64,000 nt of DNA from Clostridium cadaveris (GTDB lineage Bacteria > Bacillota > Clostridia > Clostridiales > Clostridiaceae): contig NZ_CP076620.1 in NCBI RefSeq assembly GCF_020911725.1, forward strand, positions 3,555,348 to 3,619,347, written 5' to 3'. The notes beneath the pieces are model-generated. The model was not told the DNA's origin. It saw nothing but the letters and a program-made list of their open reading frames with translations, and did no database searches. This document shows positions 1 through 7,787 of the stretch, one piece after another. The translations under genes were made by a program, and so were the position numbers. Each line of letters opens with the position of its first letter. Position 1 is the stretch's first letter.

Positions 1-1
1 T

Positions 2-1036
2 GGTACAAGTGCTGCTGGAGTATTTTACAAAGATATAGACTATGCTCCTTACACAGAAATAGATGGAATAGAGTCTACTACAAAAGTATTAAAATCCAAA
101 AATGGGAGATTAAATTTTAATGGAAATCTCTCTTCAGAAAAAACTCAAATAATAGGTATAATTCCTGATGAATTCGGCAAAACAGCTTGGTTTGACTCTA
201 GTCTTTTACCTCATCACTGGTATAACTATCTAAATTTATTATCTAAAGAGCCTAAAGCTATCTTAGTTTCTTCAAAAGTAGCTGAAGACTTGAAACTTTC
301 TAAAGGAACGCGAGTTGATGTAAGATTTGATGGAAATCTCTATCTAGAATGTTATGTTGGTGAAATTATAGATTATTGGCCAAGTTATGACCCTAATTTA
401 TCCTTTGGATCTGGCTTTGTAGTCATGAATTTAAAATATATAGATGCTATGTGCTCTATTCAGCCTTATGAGATATGGATGAAAAAAAGTGATAGTTCAT
501 CTTACAGTACTATCTTTGATTCAGTAAAAGAAAATAAAGTTTACTATGAAAATATTCATTTAACCTATAATGATTTAGTTGCTCTTAGAACATCGCCTAT
601 AATTCAAGGTACAAATGGACTTCTTTCACTATCATTTATAGCTTCTCTTATAATAACTACATTAGGATTTTTAATTTACTGGATACTCTCTATAAAAGAG
701 AGAACATTGGACTTTGGAATACTTCGTGCAATGGGACTTACACTAAAGAAAGTTATAACCGTTCTTATAAACGAACAAATTTTTATATCTGGTGCTGCTA
801 TGGTAATGGGACTTGCCATTGGAGGATTTGCGTCAAACATATTTATACCTATGCTTAATTTGTCAACAAATCCTAATGAAAAAATAATATTACCTTTTAA
901 AGCTGTCTCTTATATATCAGGATACATTAATTTGGCAATATTTATGATTATAATGCTTTCTATAAGTCTTTTAGTTCTTATAAATATAGTTAAAAAACTA
1001 GATTTAAATCAAGCCTTAAAGTTAGGAGATGATTAG
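2..1036 (+). CDS. ABC transporter permease, FtsX-like, 5' end outside window
   Basis: This is the C-terminal part of an FtsX/MacB-type permease. The reading frame is open from base 2, so the start lies before the window. The first ~200 visible residues are hydrophilic and look like an extracytoplasmic loop. Three hydrophobic segments follow (near 600-680, 775-850 and 930-1000), and the run ERTLDFGILRAMG is typical of the FtsX domain in this family. The stop overlaps the next gene, an ATPase, and a second ATPase follows, so the three probably form one exporter operon. The substrate cannot be told from the sequence; lipoprotein release, peptide export and antibiotic efflux are all possible. Confidence 0.85.
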   Translation, partial: GTSAAGVFYKDIDYAPYTEIDGIESTTKVLKSKNGRLNFNGNLSSEKTQIIGIIPDEFGKTAWFDSSLLPHHWYNYLNLLSKEPKAILVSSKVAEDLKLSKGTRVDVRFDGNLYLECYVGEIIDYWPSYDPNLSFGSGFVVMNLKYIDAMCSIQPYEIWMKKSDSSSYSTIFDSVKENKVYYENIHLTYNDLVALRTSPIIQGTNGLLSLSFIASLIITTLGFLIYWILSIKERTLDFGILRAMGLTLKKVITVLINEQIFISGAAMVMGLAIGGFASNIFIPMLNLSTNPNEKIILPFKAVSYISGYINLAIFMIIMLSISLLVLINIVKKLDLNQALKLGDD

Positions 1037-1037
1037 T

Positions 1038-1715
1038 GTGTGTGAATTGATTAAAACAACAGATCTTTGTATGGATTTTAAAATTGGTGATGAAACTTTA
1101 TCTGTTTTGAAGAATATATCCCTCTCTATAAACAGGAACAAATTCACCATACTTAAAGGTCGTTCAGGTTCTGGTAAGACTACACTTATAAACCTATTAG
1201 GTGCTATGAGTATGCCAACTAGCGGCAGTATAATGTTTGACGGAAAAGATATCACTACACTATCTCCTTCTGAACAAGATGAACTTAGACGAACTCAAAT
1301 AGGATTTGTATTTCAATCTGGCGCACTTCTTTCTAATATGACACTATATGAAAATGTTGAATTTGCTCTTAGAGTATCAAGACCTGAAATAAAGGATAGA
1401 AAAGAAAGAGTCAATGAATGTTTAAAGCTTGTAGGGCTTTTAAAAAGATCTTCCCACTTTCCTCAAGAACTTTCAGGCGGAGAAGTCCAAAGGGCTGCAA
1501 TTGCTAGAGCCTTATGTCCTAAACCTAAAATTATCTTTGCAGACGAACCTACTTCCGCTTTGGACACTCTAACGGCGCTTCAAGTGGTAAAATTATTTAA
1601 AGATCTGATAAAAGATCAGGATATCACAATAGTTATGACCACTCATGACCCCAACATGTTGGAAATAGCAGATAATGTATTTACTTTAGAGGATGGTGAA
1701 ATAGTTCATGAGTAA
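1038..1715 (+). CDS. ABC transporter ATP-binding protein, LolD/MacB type
   Basis: An ATPase subunit of about 225 residues with Walker A GRSGSGKTT, signature LSGGEVQRAAIARAL, Walker B IIFADEPTSALD and a switch histidine in MTTHDP. An ATG at 1029 lies only 1-2 bases behind GGAG (1024-1027), so GTG at 1038 has better spacing and is preferred. The gene overlaps the stop of the permease and the start of the next ATPase, so all three are translationally coupled. It should energise the upstream FtsX-like permease at the membrane. The family is clear; the substrate is not. Confidence 0.88.
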   Translation: MCELIKTTDLCMDFKIGDETLSVLKNISLSINRNKFTILKGRSGSGKTTLINLLGAMSMPTSGSIMFDGKDITTLSPSEQDELRRTQIGFVFQSGALLSNMTLYENVEFALRVSRPEIKDRKERVNECLKLVGLLKRSSHFPQELSGGEVQRAAIARALCPKPKIIFADEPTSALDTLTALQVVKLFKDLIKDQDITIVMTTHDPNMLEIADNVFTLEDGEIVHE

Positions 1716-2634
1716 TATAATAGAATGTGAAAACCTGATAAAAATTTATAAAACTGCTGATTTAGAAGTTGTAGCTTTACAAGGCTTAGATCTCATTGTT
1801 GAAGAGGGAGAACTTACTGCTATCATAGGAAATAGTGGTAGTGGAAAGTCTACCCTTTTAAATATGATAGGCTGCCTTGATACCCCATCTGCTGGAAAGC
1901 TATTTGTAGATGGTAAAGATTTATTTAAGCTTACAAAAAAAGAAATAGAAATTTATAAAAGAGAAACTGTTGGTTTCGTGTGGCAAAACAATGCGAGAAA
2001 TCTAATTCCTTATTTAACAGCTGCTGAAAATATAGAGCTTGCTTTATCCATAGGCGGAAAATCTAAAGATATGAGAAATGAAGCATTAAAGTATTTAGAT
2101 ATGACAGGTATCGTTCATAGAAAAAACAGTAAACTAAGCCAGCTTTCTGGCGGTGAACAACAAAGAGTTGCTATTGCTATAGCTCTCTGCAACAATCCAA
2201 AGCTGCTTCTTGCAGATGAACCTACAGGCTCTGTTGATTCTAAAACTGCATCTATGATACTGGATCTATTTAGGGAACTTAACAACACATTAGGACTCAC
2301 AATTCTAATAGTAACTCATGACAGACAGCTGTCAGCCAAAGTTCAAAGAGTTGTAGCTATCCGAGATGGTAAAACTTCTTCAGAGTTTATAAGAAAAGAT
2401 AGTTATGCACAAGAGCTTCAGTCTATATCTCAAGGTCTTACCTTAGAAGGAAACGAAGAAACTCATGAAGAACTCATGATTCTCGATAGAGCAGGAAGAT
2501 TTCAAATACCACATGAATATTTGGATTCTCTTAAAATTAAAGGCAATAAAATAAAAGTAGAATTAGATGGTGGAAAAATAGTAATAACCAATCCACAACA
2601 AATAGAAAAAGTTATCCACACTGAGGATAACTAA
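1708..2634 (+). CDS. ABC transporter ATP-binding protein with C-terminal AbrB-like extension
   Basis: The first ~225 residues are a LolD/MacB-class ATPase: Walker A GNSGSGKST, signature LSGGEQQRVAIAIAL, Walker B LLLADEPTGSVD, and VTHD. The protein is 308 residues, about 80 longer than the family norm. The extra tail contains DRAGRFQIPHEYLDSLKI followed by a lysine-rich beta segment, which resembles the swapped-hairpin AbrB/SpoVT fold. Similar tails occur on some other ABC ATPases. It starts inside the end of the previous ATPase gene (8-base overlap). Two different ATPases beside one visible permease suggest a heterodimeric motor, or a second permease before the window. The role of the tail is not known to me. 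Confidence 0.85.
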   Translation: MSNIIECENLIKIYKTADLEVVALQGLDLIVEEGELTAIIGNSGSGKSTLLNMIGCLDTPSAGKLFVDGKDLFKLTKKEIEIYKRETVGFVWQNNARNLIPYLTAAENIELALSIGGKSKDMRNEALKYLDMTGIVHRKNSKLSQLSGGEQQRVAIAIALCNNPKLLLADEPTGSVDSKTASMILDLFRELNNTLGLTILIVTHDRQLSAKVQRVVAIRDGKTSSEFIRKDSYAQELQSISQGLTLEGNEETHEELMILDRAGRFQIPHEYLDSLKIKGNKIKVELDGGKIVITNPQQIEKVIHTEDN

Positions 2635-2640
2635 ATTAAA

Positions 2641-2674
2641 AACTGATTACCCTTCATGGTTAATCAGTTTTTTT
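2641..2674 (+). terminator. Rho-independent terminator of the ABC operon
   Basis: Arms 2641-2649 and 2661-2669 (AACTGATTA / TAATCAGTT) form a hairpin followed by a run of T to 2674. It lies seven bases after the last ABC gene and separates it from the lysine operon. Confidence 0.85.
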
Positions 2675-2700
2675 GTATTATTCTGTCCTACGATAGATTA

Positions 2701-2729
2701 TTGACATTTATTTGAAGCAAATTTATAAT
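2701..2729 (+). promoter_or_regulatory. Sigma-A promoter of the lysine-fermentation operon
   Basis: A consensus -35 TTGACA (2701-2706) and a consensus -10 TATAAT (2724-2729) are separated by 17 bases. Transcription would start near 2736, just before the riboswitch aptamer. Both hexamers match consensus perfectly, which suggests that control lies in the leader RNA. Confidence 0.85.
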
Positions 2730-2750
2730 TAAATCATATAGAATAATTAA

Positions 2751-2978
2751 CATAAATAGAGGCGCAAATAAAGTGGTAGCATATATTAAAACCCGGGATG
2801 AACCCCTTAGGATATAAGCGAATTCTTTATTTGCCGAAAGAATTTATAGGTTCATCTATAAATTCTTGGGATTAAGGTACAACATCCTTACTCCTGCCAT
2901 GAAAATATGGAGCGCTATTTATGTAATGAAAAGAAGGTTTTTCATTGCATAGGTAGTCTATAATTTTTAAGCATCTAT
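2751..2978 (+). promoter_or_regulatory. Lysine riboswitch (L box) before the lysine catabolic operon
   Basis: The leader has the L-box core blocks in order: AGAGGCGC at 2758-2765, a GGTAGC block in the AGTAG position, GCCGAAAG at 2833-2840, a TGGGATTAAGG block near 2867, and the closing CTCCTGCCATG...ATGGAGCGC. P1 is a perfect 9-bp pairing of 2751-2759 (CATAAATAG) with 2915-2923 (CTATTTATG). Downstream, 2921-2932 can pair with 2939-2950. That hairpin would hide TGCATAG (2946-2952), which could otherwise pair with CTATGCA (2975-2981) and disturb the terminator. By this logic lysine binding favours read-through. The class assignment is from sequence; the ON direction is inference. Confidence 0.85.
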
Positions 2979-3002
2979 GCACTGAAACCTCAGTGCTTTT
3001 TT
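2979..3002 (+). terminator. Terminator of the lysine riboswitch expression platform
   Basis: Perfect 7-bp arms GCACTGA (2979-2985) and TCAGTGC (2990-2996) with loop AACC are followed by six T. It ends about 130 bases before kal, so it is an attenuator and not an operon end. The first three bases of its 5' arm are shared with the candidate antiterminator strand 2975-2981. Confidence 0.85.
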
Positions 3003-3130
3003 ATTTGCTTAAAATCAATTCTTACTCTAAATTCATTTCACAAATATCTATTAACTATCTAAAGATTTAATTTTCTTCAATTTACCAAAGACTTAAAAAT
3101 TTAAGATTTAAAATCAAAGGAGGTTTTAAT

Positions 3131-3586
3131 TTGAAATCCTTAATAAGATTAAGGATGAGCAGCCATGATGCTCATTATGGCGGTAACTTAGTAGATGGAG
3201 CCAGAATTCTTCAGCTTTTTGGTGATGTTGCTACTGAGCTTCTTATCATGAATGATGGTGATGAAGGTCTTTTCAGAGCTTATGATAATGTAGAATTTCT
3301 AGCTCCTGTTTATGCTGGTGACTACATTGAAGCTACAGGAGAAATTATAAGCTTTGGAACTACCTCAAGGAAAATGATGTTTGAAGCCAAAAAAATTATA
3401 GTTCCACGCCCTGATGTAAACGATTCTGCATGTGATATTTTAAAAGAACCTATAGTTGTATGCAGGGCTTCTGGTACTTGTGTAGTTCCAAAAGAAAAGC
3501 AAAGAAAAAATCAGGAGGTTGACTGTAATGGAAAAGCTAATTGTAACTGCTGCCATATGTGGCGCAGAGGTTATGAAGGAAAATAA
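3131..3586 (+). CDS. kal: 3-aminobutyryl-CoA ammonia lyase
   Basis: Kal deaminates 3-aminobutyryl-CoA to crotonyl-CoA in lysine fermentation. The hotdog-fold protein begins [18 protein letters not shown], the recognisable N-terminal block of the family. The start is a TTG seven bases after GGAGG (3119-3123); no better ATG lies ahead of the conserved block. It is the first gene after the riboswitch. The frame runs 59 bases into kce, adding a cysteine-rich tail (about 22 residues) after the [10 protein letters not shown] region. That tail may be strain-specific or result from loss of an earlier stop. The function is assigned from family and operon context. Confidence 0.88.
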   Translation: MKSLIRLRMSSHDAHYGGNLVDGARILQLFGDVATELLIMNDGDEGLFRAYDNVEFLAPVYAGDYIEATGEIISFGTTSRKMMFEAKKIIVPRPDVNDSACDILKEPIVVCRASGTCVVPKEKQRKNQEVDCNGKANCNCCHMWRRGYEGK

Positions 3587-4346
3587 CCCTAATGTACCTT
3601 ATACAGTAAAAGAAATAGCTGATGAAGCTGAGGCATGTTATAAAGCTGGAGCCTCCATAATCCACCTTCATGTAAGAAATGATGATGGTACTCCAACTCA
3701 ATCAAAAGATAGATTTAAACTATGTATAGATGCTATAACATCTCGATGCCCAGATATAATAATTCAGCCTTCTACAGGTGGTGCTGTAGGTATGTCAAAT
3801 GAGGAAAGATTACAGCCAATATATTTGAATCCAGAAATGGCTACCTTAGATTGTGGTACTTGTAATTTTGGTGGAGATGATATTTTCGTAAATACTGAAA
3901 ATACAATAAAAGAATTTGCTGAAAAGATGTCATTATTAAATATCAAGCCTGAAATTGAAGTGTTTGATAAAGGAATGATTGATATGGCCTTAAGATTAAA
4001 TAAAAAAGGTTATATCAAGTCTCCTATGCATTTTAATTTTGTTATGGGAGTAAATGGAGGTATATCAGCTGATCTAAGAAGTCTTTCATTTATGCGTGAA
4101 AGTATACCCTTTGGAAGTACATTTACCGTATCAGGTATAGGAAAAGCCCAATTCCCAATGGCTGCTATGTCTATAATATCTGGAGGACATGTAAGGGTGG
4201 GTTTTGAAGATAATGTTTATCTTTCAAAAGGAAAACTAGCTAAATCTAATAGTGAGCTTGTTGAAAAAGCTGTAGCTTTATCTTCTCTTTTAGGAAGAGA
4301 AATTGCATCCCCTGATGAAGCAAGAATTATGTTAGGTCTAAAATAA
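3528..4346 (+). CDS. kce: 3-keto-5-aminohexanoate cleavage enzyme
   Basis: Kce (BKACE family, a Zn-dependent TIM barrel of about 270 residues) reacts 3-keto-5-aminohexanoate with acetyl-CoA to give acetoacetate and 3-aminobutyryl-CoA. The 272-residue product shows the metal-site run [10 protein letters not shown] near residue 45 and the PSTGG motif. ATG at 3528 has GGAGG nine bases upstream; the TTG at 3519 abuts the ribosome site and is unlikely. The gene overlaps kal and is followed after 25 bases by kdd. Kce makes the substrate for Kal and uses the product of Kdd. Confidence 0.92.
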   Translation: MEKLIVTAAICGAEVMKENNPNVPYTVKEIADEAEACYKAGASIIHLHVRNDDGTPTQSKDRFKLCIDAITSRCPDIIIQPSTGGAVGMSNEERLQPIYLNPEMATLDCGTCNFGGDDIFVNTENTIKEFAEKMSLLNIKPEIEVFDKGMIDMALRLNKKGYIKSPMHFNFVMGVNGGISADLRSLSFMRESIPFGSTFTVSGIGKAQFPMAAMSIISGGHVRVGFEDNVYLSKGKLAKSNSELVEKAVALSSLLGREIASPDEARIMLGLK

Positions 4347-4371
4347 TTATAAATTTTATGGAGGTTTTATT

Positions 4372-5406
4372 ATGACTAAAGGATGTAAATATGGAACTCA
4401 TAGAGTTATTGAACCAAAAGGAGTTTTAACTCAAGCTGCTTATAAAATAGACAACAATATGGATATATATTCAAATGAAATACTCGTAGATGTTCAAGCT
4501 CTAAATATAGACTCAGCTTCTTTCACTCAAATAGAAAAAGAAGCTGAAGGGGATTCTTATAAGATTGCTGAAAAAATCATGTCAATAGTGAATGAAAGAG
4601 GTAAGATGCAAAACCCTGTTACAGGTTCTGGCGGAATGTTTATAGGAACTGTTTCTAAAATCGGCGAAGATCTTAAAGATATAGATTTAAAAGTTGGCGA
4701 TAGAATAGCTTCTTTAGTTTCTCTATCTCTTACTCCTTTAAAGATAGAAAAGATTTTAAACATAAAAAAAGATATTGATAGAGTTGAGGTTAAAGCACAA
4801 GCTATATTATTTGAAAGTGCCATATATGCTAAGCTCCCTTCAGATATGTCTGAAAATCTAGCTCTTGCAGCTCTTGACGTTGCAGGTGCCCCAGCTCAGA
4901 CAGCAAAACTTGTTCGTCCAGGTCAAAGTGTTTTGATTCTAGGTGCTGCCGGAAAATCTGGAATGTTATGCTGCTATGAAGCTATGAAGCGAGTTGGTCC
5001 AACAGGTAAAGTTATAGCTATGGTAAGAAAAGATTCTCAAGCTAAGGAATTAAAAGATTGGAAATTGTGTCACGAAACAATAATAAGTGATGCGACAGTT
5101 CCTATGGATGTATTGAATAAAACTTTAGCTGCTAATGGAGGAAAGGAAGTTGATATTTCAATAAGCTGTGTAAACATCCCAAATACTGAAATGTCCTGCA
5201 TACTTCCTGTAAAAGATGAAGGTATAGTTTATTTCTTCTCAATGGCAACAAGCTTTACTAAGGCAGCTCTTGGAGCTGAAGGTATCGGCAAAGATGTAAC
5301 TATGATAGTTGGAAATGGCTACACTAAAGACCATGCAGCTATTACACTTGAAGAATTGAGAGAAAGCGAAACCCTAAGAAATATATTCCAAAATAGATAT
5401 ATATAA
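4372..5406 (+). CDS. kdd: L-erythro-3,5-diaminohexanoate dehydrogenase
   Basis: Kdd oxidatively deaminates 3,5-diaminohexanoate to 3-keto-5-aminohexanoate with NAD(P)+. The 344-residue protein is MDR-like, with an N-terminal catalytic domain and a Rossmann segment ILGAAGKSGMLCCYEA near residues 187-202. The start ATG has GGAGG eight bases upstream. It lies between kce and kamA, as in other lysine fermenters. The step it catalyses follows the two lysine aminomutases encoded by the same operon. Confidence 0.92.
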   Translation: MTKGCKYGTHRVIEPKGVLTQAAYKIDNNMDIYSNEILVDVQALNIDSASFTQIEKEAEGDSYKIAEKIMSIVNERGKMQNPVTGSGGMFIGTVSKIGEDLKDIDLKVGDRIASLVSLSLTPLKIEKILNIKKDIDRVEVKAQAILFESAIYAKLPSDMSENLALAALDVAGAPAQTAKLVRPGQSVLILGAAGKSGMLCCYEAMKRVGPTGKVIAMVRKDSQAKELKDWKLCHETIISDATVPMDVLNKTLAANGGKEVDISISCVNIPNTEMSCILPVKDEGIVYFFSMATSFTKAALGAEGIGKDVTMIVGNGYTKDHAAITLEELRESETLRNIFQNRYI

Positions 5407-5424
5407 TTAATATAGGGGGTAATT

Positions 5425-6675
5425 ATGAAAGTTTATAGGCGTTATGATCTTTTTAAAGATGTTCCTGATAAACAATGGAATGATTGGCAATGGCAGCTTA
5501 AAAATAGAATCACAACCTTAGAAAAACTGAAGAAGTACCTTCCTCTTACTATAGAAGAGGAAGAAGGTGTAAGACAATGTCTTGGGACACTTCGTATGGC
5601 TATAACTCCATACTACCTAAGTCTTATCGATCCTAAAGACCCTTTTGATCCAATCAGAAAGCAAGCAATTCCAACTATATTAGAACTTCACAAATCCTCT
5701 TCAGATTTAGAGGACCCTCTTCATGAGGATTCAGATTCTCCTGTAGCTGGTCTTACGCATAGATATCCTGACAGGGTTCTTCTTTTGATAACTGATAAAT
5801 GTTCTATGTATTGCAGACATTGTACTAGGAGAAGATTTGCCGGCCATCACGATAAAGCCCTCACTCTCAATCAAATAGATAAAGCTATTGAATATATAGC
5901 TGCCACTCCGCAGATAAGAGATGTCCTTTTATCGGGAGGAGATGCTCTTTTAGTTTCAGATGAAACTCTTGAGTATATAATAAAAAAATTACGAGAAATA
6001 CCTCATGTAGAGATAATACGTATTGGAAGTCGTATCCCCGTTGTAATGCCTCAAAGAATCACTGATGACTTAGTAAATATGCTAAAAAAGTATCATCCTA
6101 TATGGGTTAATGTTCACTTTAATCATCCAAATGAAATAACTCTAGAATCAGCTGCTGCTTGTGCAAAACTAGCTGATGCAGGTATCCCTTTAGGAAATCA
6201 ATCAGTTCTCCTTCGAGGTGTAAATGACTGTGTACATGTTATGAGAACTCTAGTCCATGAATTAGTAAAAATAAGAGTAAGACCTTACTACATCTATCAA
6301 TGTGATTTGTCTTTTGGTCTTGAACATTTCAGAACTCCTGTATCTAAAGGTATCGAGATTATAGAGGGGTTACGGGGACATACCTCTGGTTTCTGTGTGC
6401 CTACTTTTGTAGTAGATGGCCCCCATGGAGGCGGCAAAATACCTGTTATGCCTAACTATGTAATTTCTCAAGGTACTAACAAAGTTATACTAAGAAATTT
6501 TGAAGGAGTAATAACTACTTACACTGAGCCAAAAGACTATTCCTCTAACTGTCAATGTGAAATATGCAATGGAGAGAGGCCTTTCAAGTATACAGGAGTA
6601 TCTGGGTTACATGAAGGACTTTCAATATCCATAGAGCCAAAAGATTTGTTGCGAAGGAAGCGAAATGGAAAATAG
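5425..6675 (+). CDS. kamA: Lysine 2,3-aminomutase
   Basis: KamA is a radical-SAM, PLP-dependent enzyme that turns L-lysine into L-beta-lysine, the first step of the pathway. The 416-residue protein has the CxxxCxxC cluster motif at C126, C130 and C133. The PLP lysine K338 lies in GGGKIPVMPNY, and D294 and D331, which bind substrate amines in the C. subterminale enzyme, are present. C269 and the C-terminal NCQCEIC cysteines match its zinc site. Length and residues agree with the well-studied C. subterminale enzyme. It follows kdd by 18 bases; a hairpin separates it from kamB. Confidence 0.97.
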   Translation: MKVYRRYDLFKDVPDKQWNDWQWQLKNRITTLEKLKKYLPLTIEEEEGVRQCLGTLRMAITPYYLSLIDPKDPFDPIRKQAIPTILELHKSSSDLEDPLHEDSDSPVAGLTHRYPDRVLLLITDKCSMYCRHCTRRRFAGHHDKALTLNQIDKAIEYIAATPQIRDVLLSGGDALLVSDETLEYIIKKLREIPHVEIIRIGSRIPVVMPQRITDDLVNMLKKYHPIWVNVHFNHPNEITLESAAACAKLADAGIPLGNQSVLLRGVNDCVHVMRTLVHELVKIRVRPYYIYQCDLSFGLEHFRTPVSKGIEIIEGLRGHTSGFCVPTFVVDGPHGGGKIPVMPNYVISQGTNKVILRNFEGVITTYTEPKDYSSNCQCEICNGERPFKYTGVSGLHEGLSISIEPKDLLRRKRNGK

Positions 6676-6683
6676 CTTTTCTT

Positions 6684-6713
6684 CAAAGGGAAATACTATA
6701 TGTGTTTCCCTTG
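6684..6713 (+). other. Intercistronic hairpin between kamA and kamB
   Basis: CAAAGGGAAA (6684-6693) pairs with TTTCCCTTG (6705-6713), with one bulged A. The following sequence ATAACTTTT is only a weak T-run, so this may be a partial terminator or an mRNA processing/stability element that sets different levels of KamA and the downstream proteins. Its role is inferred from position only. Confidence 0.5.
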
Positions 6714-6737
6714 ATAACTTTTAATGGAGGTTTAAGT

Positions 6738-7775
6738 ATGAGAAGCGATACATCTATAATAGATATAACAAAAGAGTCACCTATAATCTCTATAATAGGA
6801 ATGGATAAAAATGCTGGAAAAACTACAGTTTTAAATTATCTGATTTCTAATATTTCTTCTAATGATTATTCCATAGGTATAACTTCTATAGGACGAGATG
6901 GTGAAGATGTTGATGCAGTGACTTTCACACCTAAGCCTAGAATTTATATAAAAAAAGGCACATTTATAGCAACGGCTAAAGACTGCTTAAAAAACAGCGA
7001 TATTACCAGGGAAATTTTTAATACTACTGACATACATACTTCCATGGGAGAAGTAATAATAGTGAAAGCTTTAAGTGATGGTTATATTGACCTTGCAGGC
7101 CCTTCTCTAAATTCTCAAATGGAACATGTATGCGAAATTCTAAAAGATTGTGGATGCAAAAAAATCTTTGTAGATGGAGCAATTAATAGAAAATCTTTTA
7201 TAGGACGAAATATAAATCAAGGTGCTATCCTTGCAACTGGTGCTTCATTAAATAGAAATATAGATAAGGTTGTCAGCGATACTTCTCATGCTGTATCTAT
7301 GCTTATGCTGCCATCATTTGATAATACTTTTCTTACAGAAAGATGTCTTAATAGTTCAATAGATGAGCGTTGCATTCTTAGAAATAACAGAGGAAACTTA
7401 AAAATTATTAACAGCCTTACCTCCTTAAATATTTCAAAAGAAATATCGGATTCTATTGATGATTCCATCACTGATATTTTTATAAAAGGAGCATTAACTG
7501 CAAATTTATTTAAAACTTTACTGCAAAATCCTTCAAAATTAAAAAATAAAAACTTTATTGCTGAAGATGGAACAAAAATTTTAATAGATAAAAATACATA
7601 TGAAAATTTACTCTTTCTTAATTGTACTTTAAAGGTTTTAAACCCCATAAATATTTTATGTATCACCTCAAATCCTACTTCTCCTTATGGGTACGATTTT
7701 TCTCCTGAAGAACTTTTATATAAGCTTAGACATAGCATATGCCTACCAGTTTTTGATGTTGTTCATGATATATAG
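6738..7775 (+). CDS. kamB: KamB, P-loop protein of the lysine fermentation operon
   Basis: A 345-residue protein with a Walker A motif GMDKNAGKTT near the N terminus, the only clear motif. It occupies the kamB position, between kamA and the MutS-like kamC, in lysine fermentation clusters. ATG 6738 follows GGAGG by eight bases; an upstream in-frame start inside the hairpin is discarded. Its biochemical role is not established to my knowledge. Pairing with kamC ahead of the B12-dependent 5,6-aminomutase genes suggests an ATP-driven assembly or reactivation factor, by analogy with other B12 radical enzymes. That is inference. Confidence 0.75.
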   Translation: MRSDTSIIDITKESPIISIIGMDKNAGKTTVLNYLISNISSNDYSIGITSIGRDGEDVDAVTFTPKPRIYIKKGTFIATAKDCLKNSDITREIFNTTDIHTSMGEVIIVKALSDGYIDLAGPSLNSQMEHVCEILKDCGCKKIFVDGAINRKSFIGRNINQGAILATGASLNRNIDKVVSDTSHAVSMLMLPSFDNTFLTERCLNSSIDERCILRNNRGNLKIINSLTSLNISKEISDSIDDSITDIFIKGALTANLFKTLLQNPSKLKNKNFIAEDGTKILIDKNTYENLLFLNCTLKVLNPINILCITSNPTSPYGYDFSPEELLYKLRHSICLPVFDVVHDI

Positions 7776-7787
7776 GAGGTTTTAATT

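Noticed and set aside
2751..3002. T-box or cobalamin riboswitch as explanation of the leader before kal
   Set aside because: No T-box core (GGTGG-ACC type) and no B12 box; the AGAGGCGC, GCCGAAAG and TGCCATG blocks fit the lysine class.
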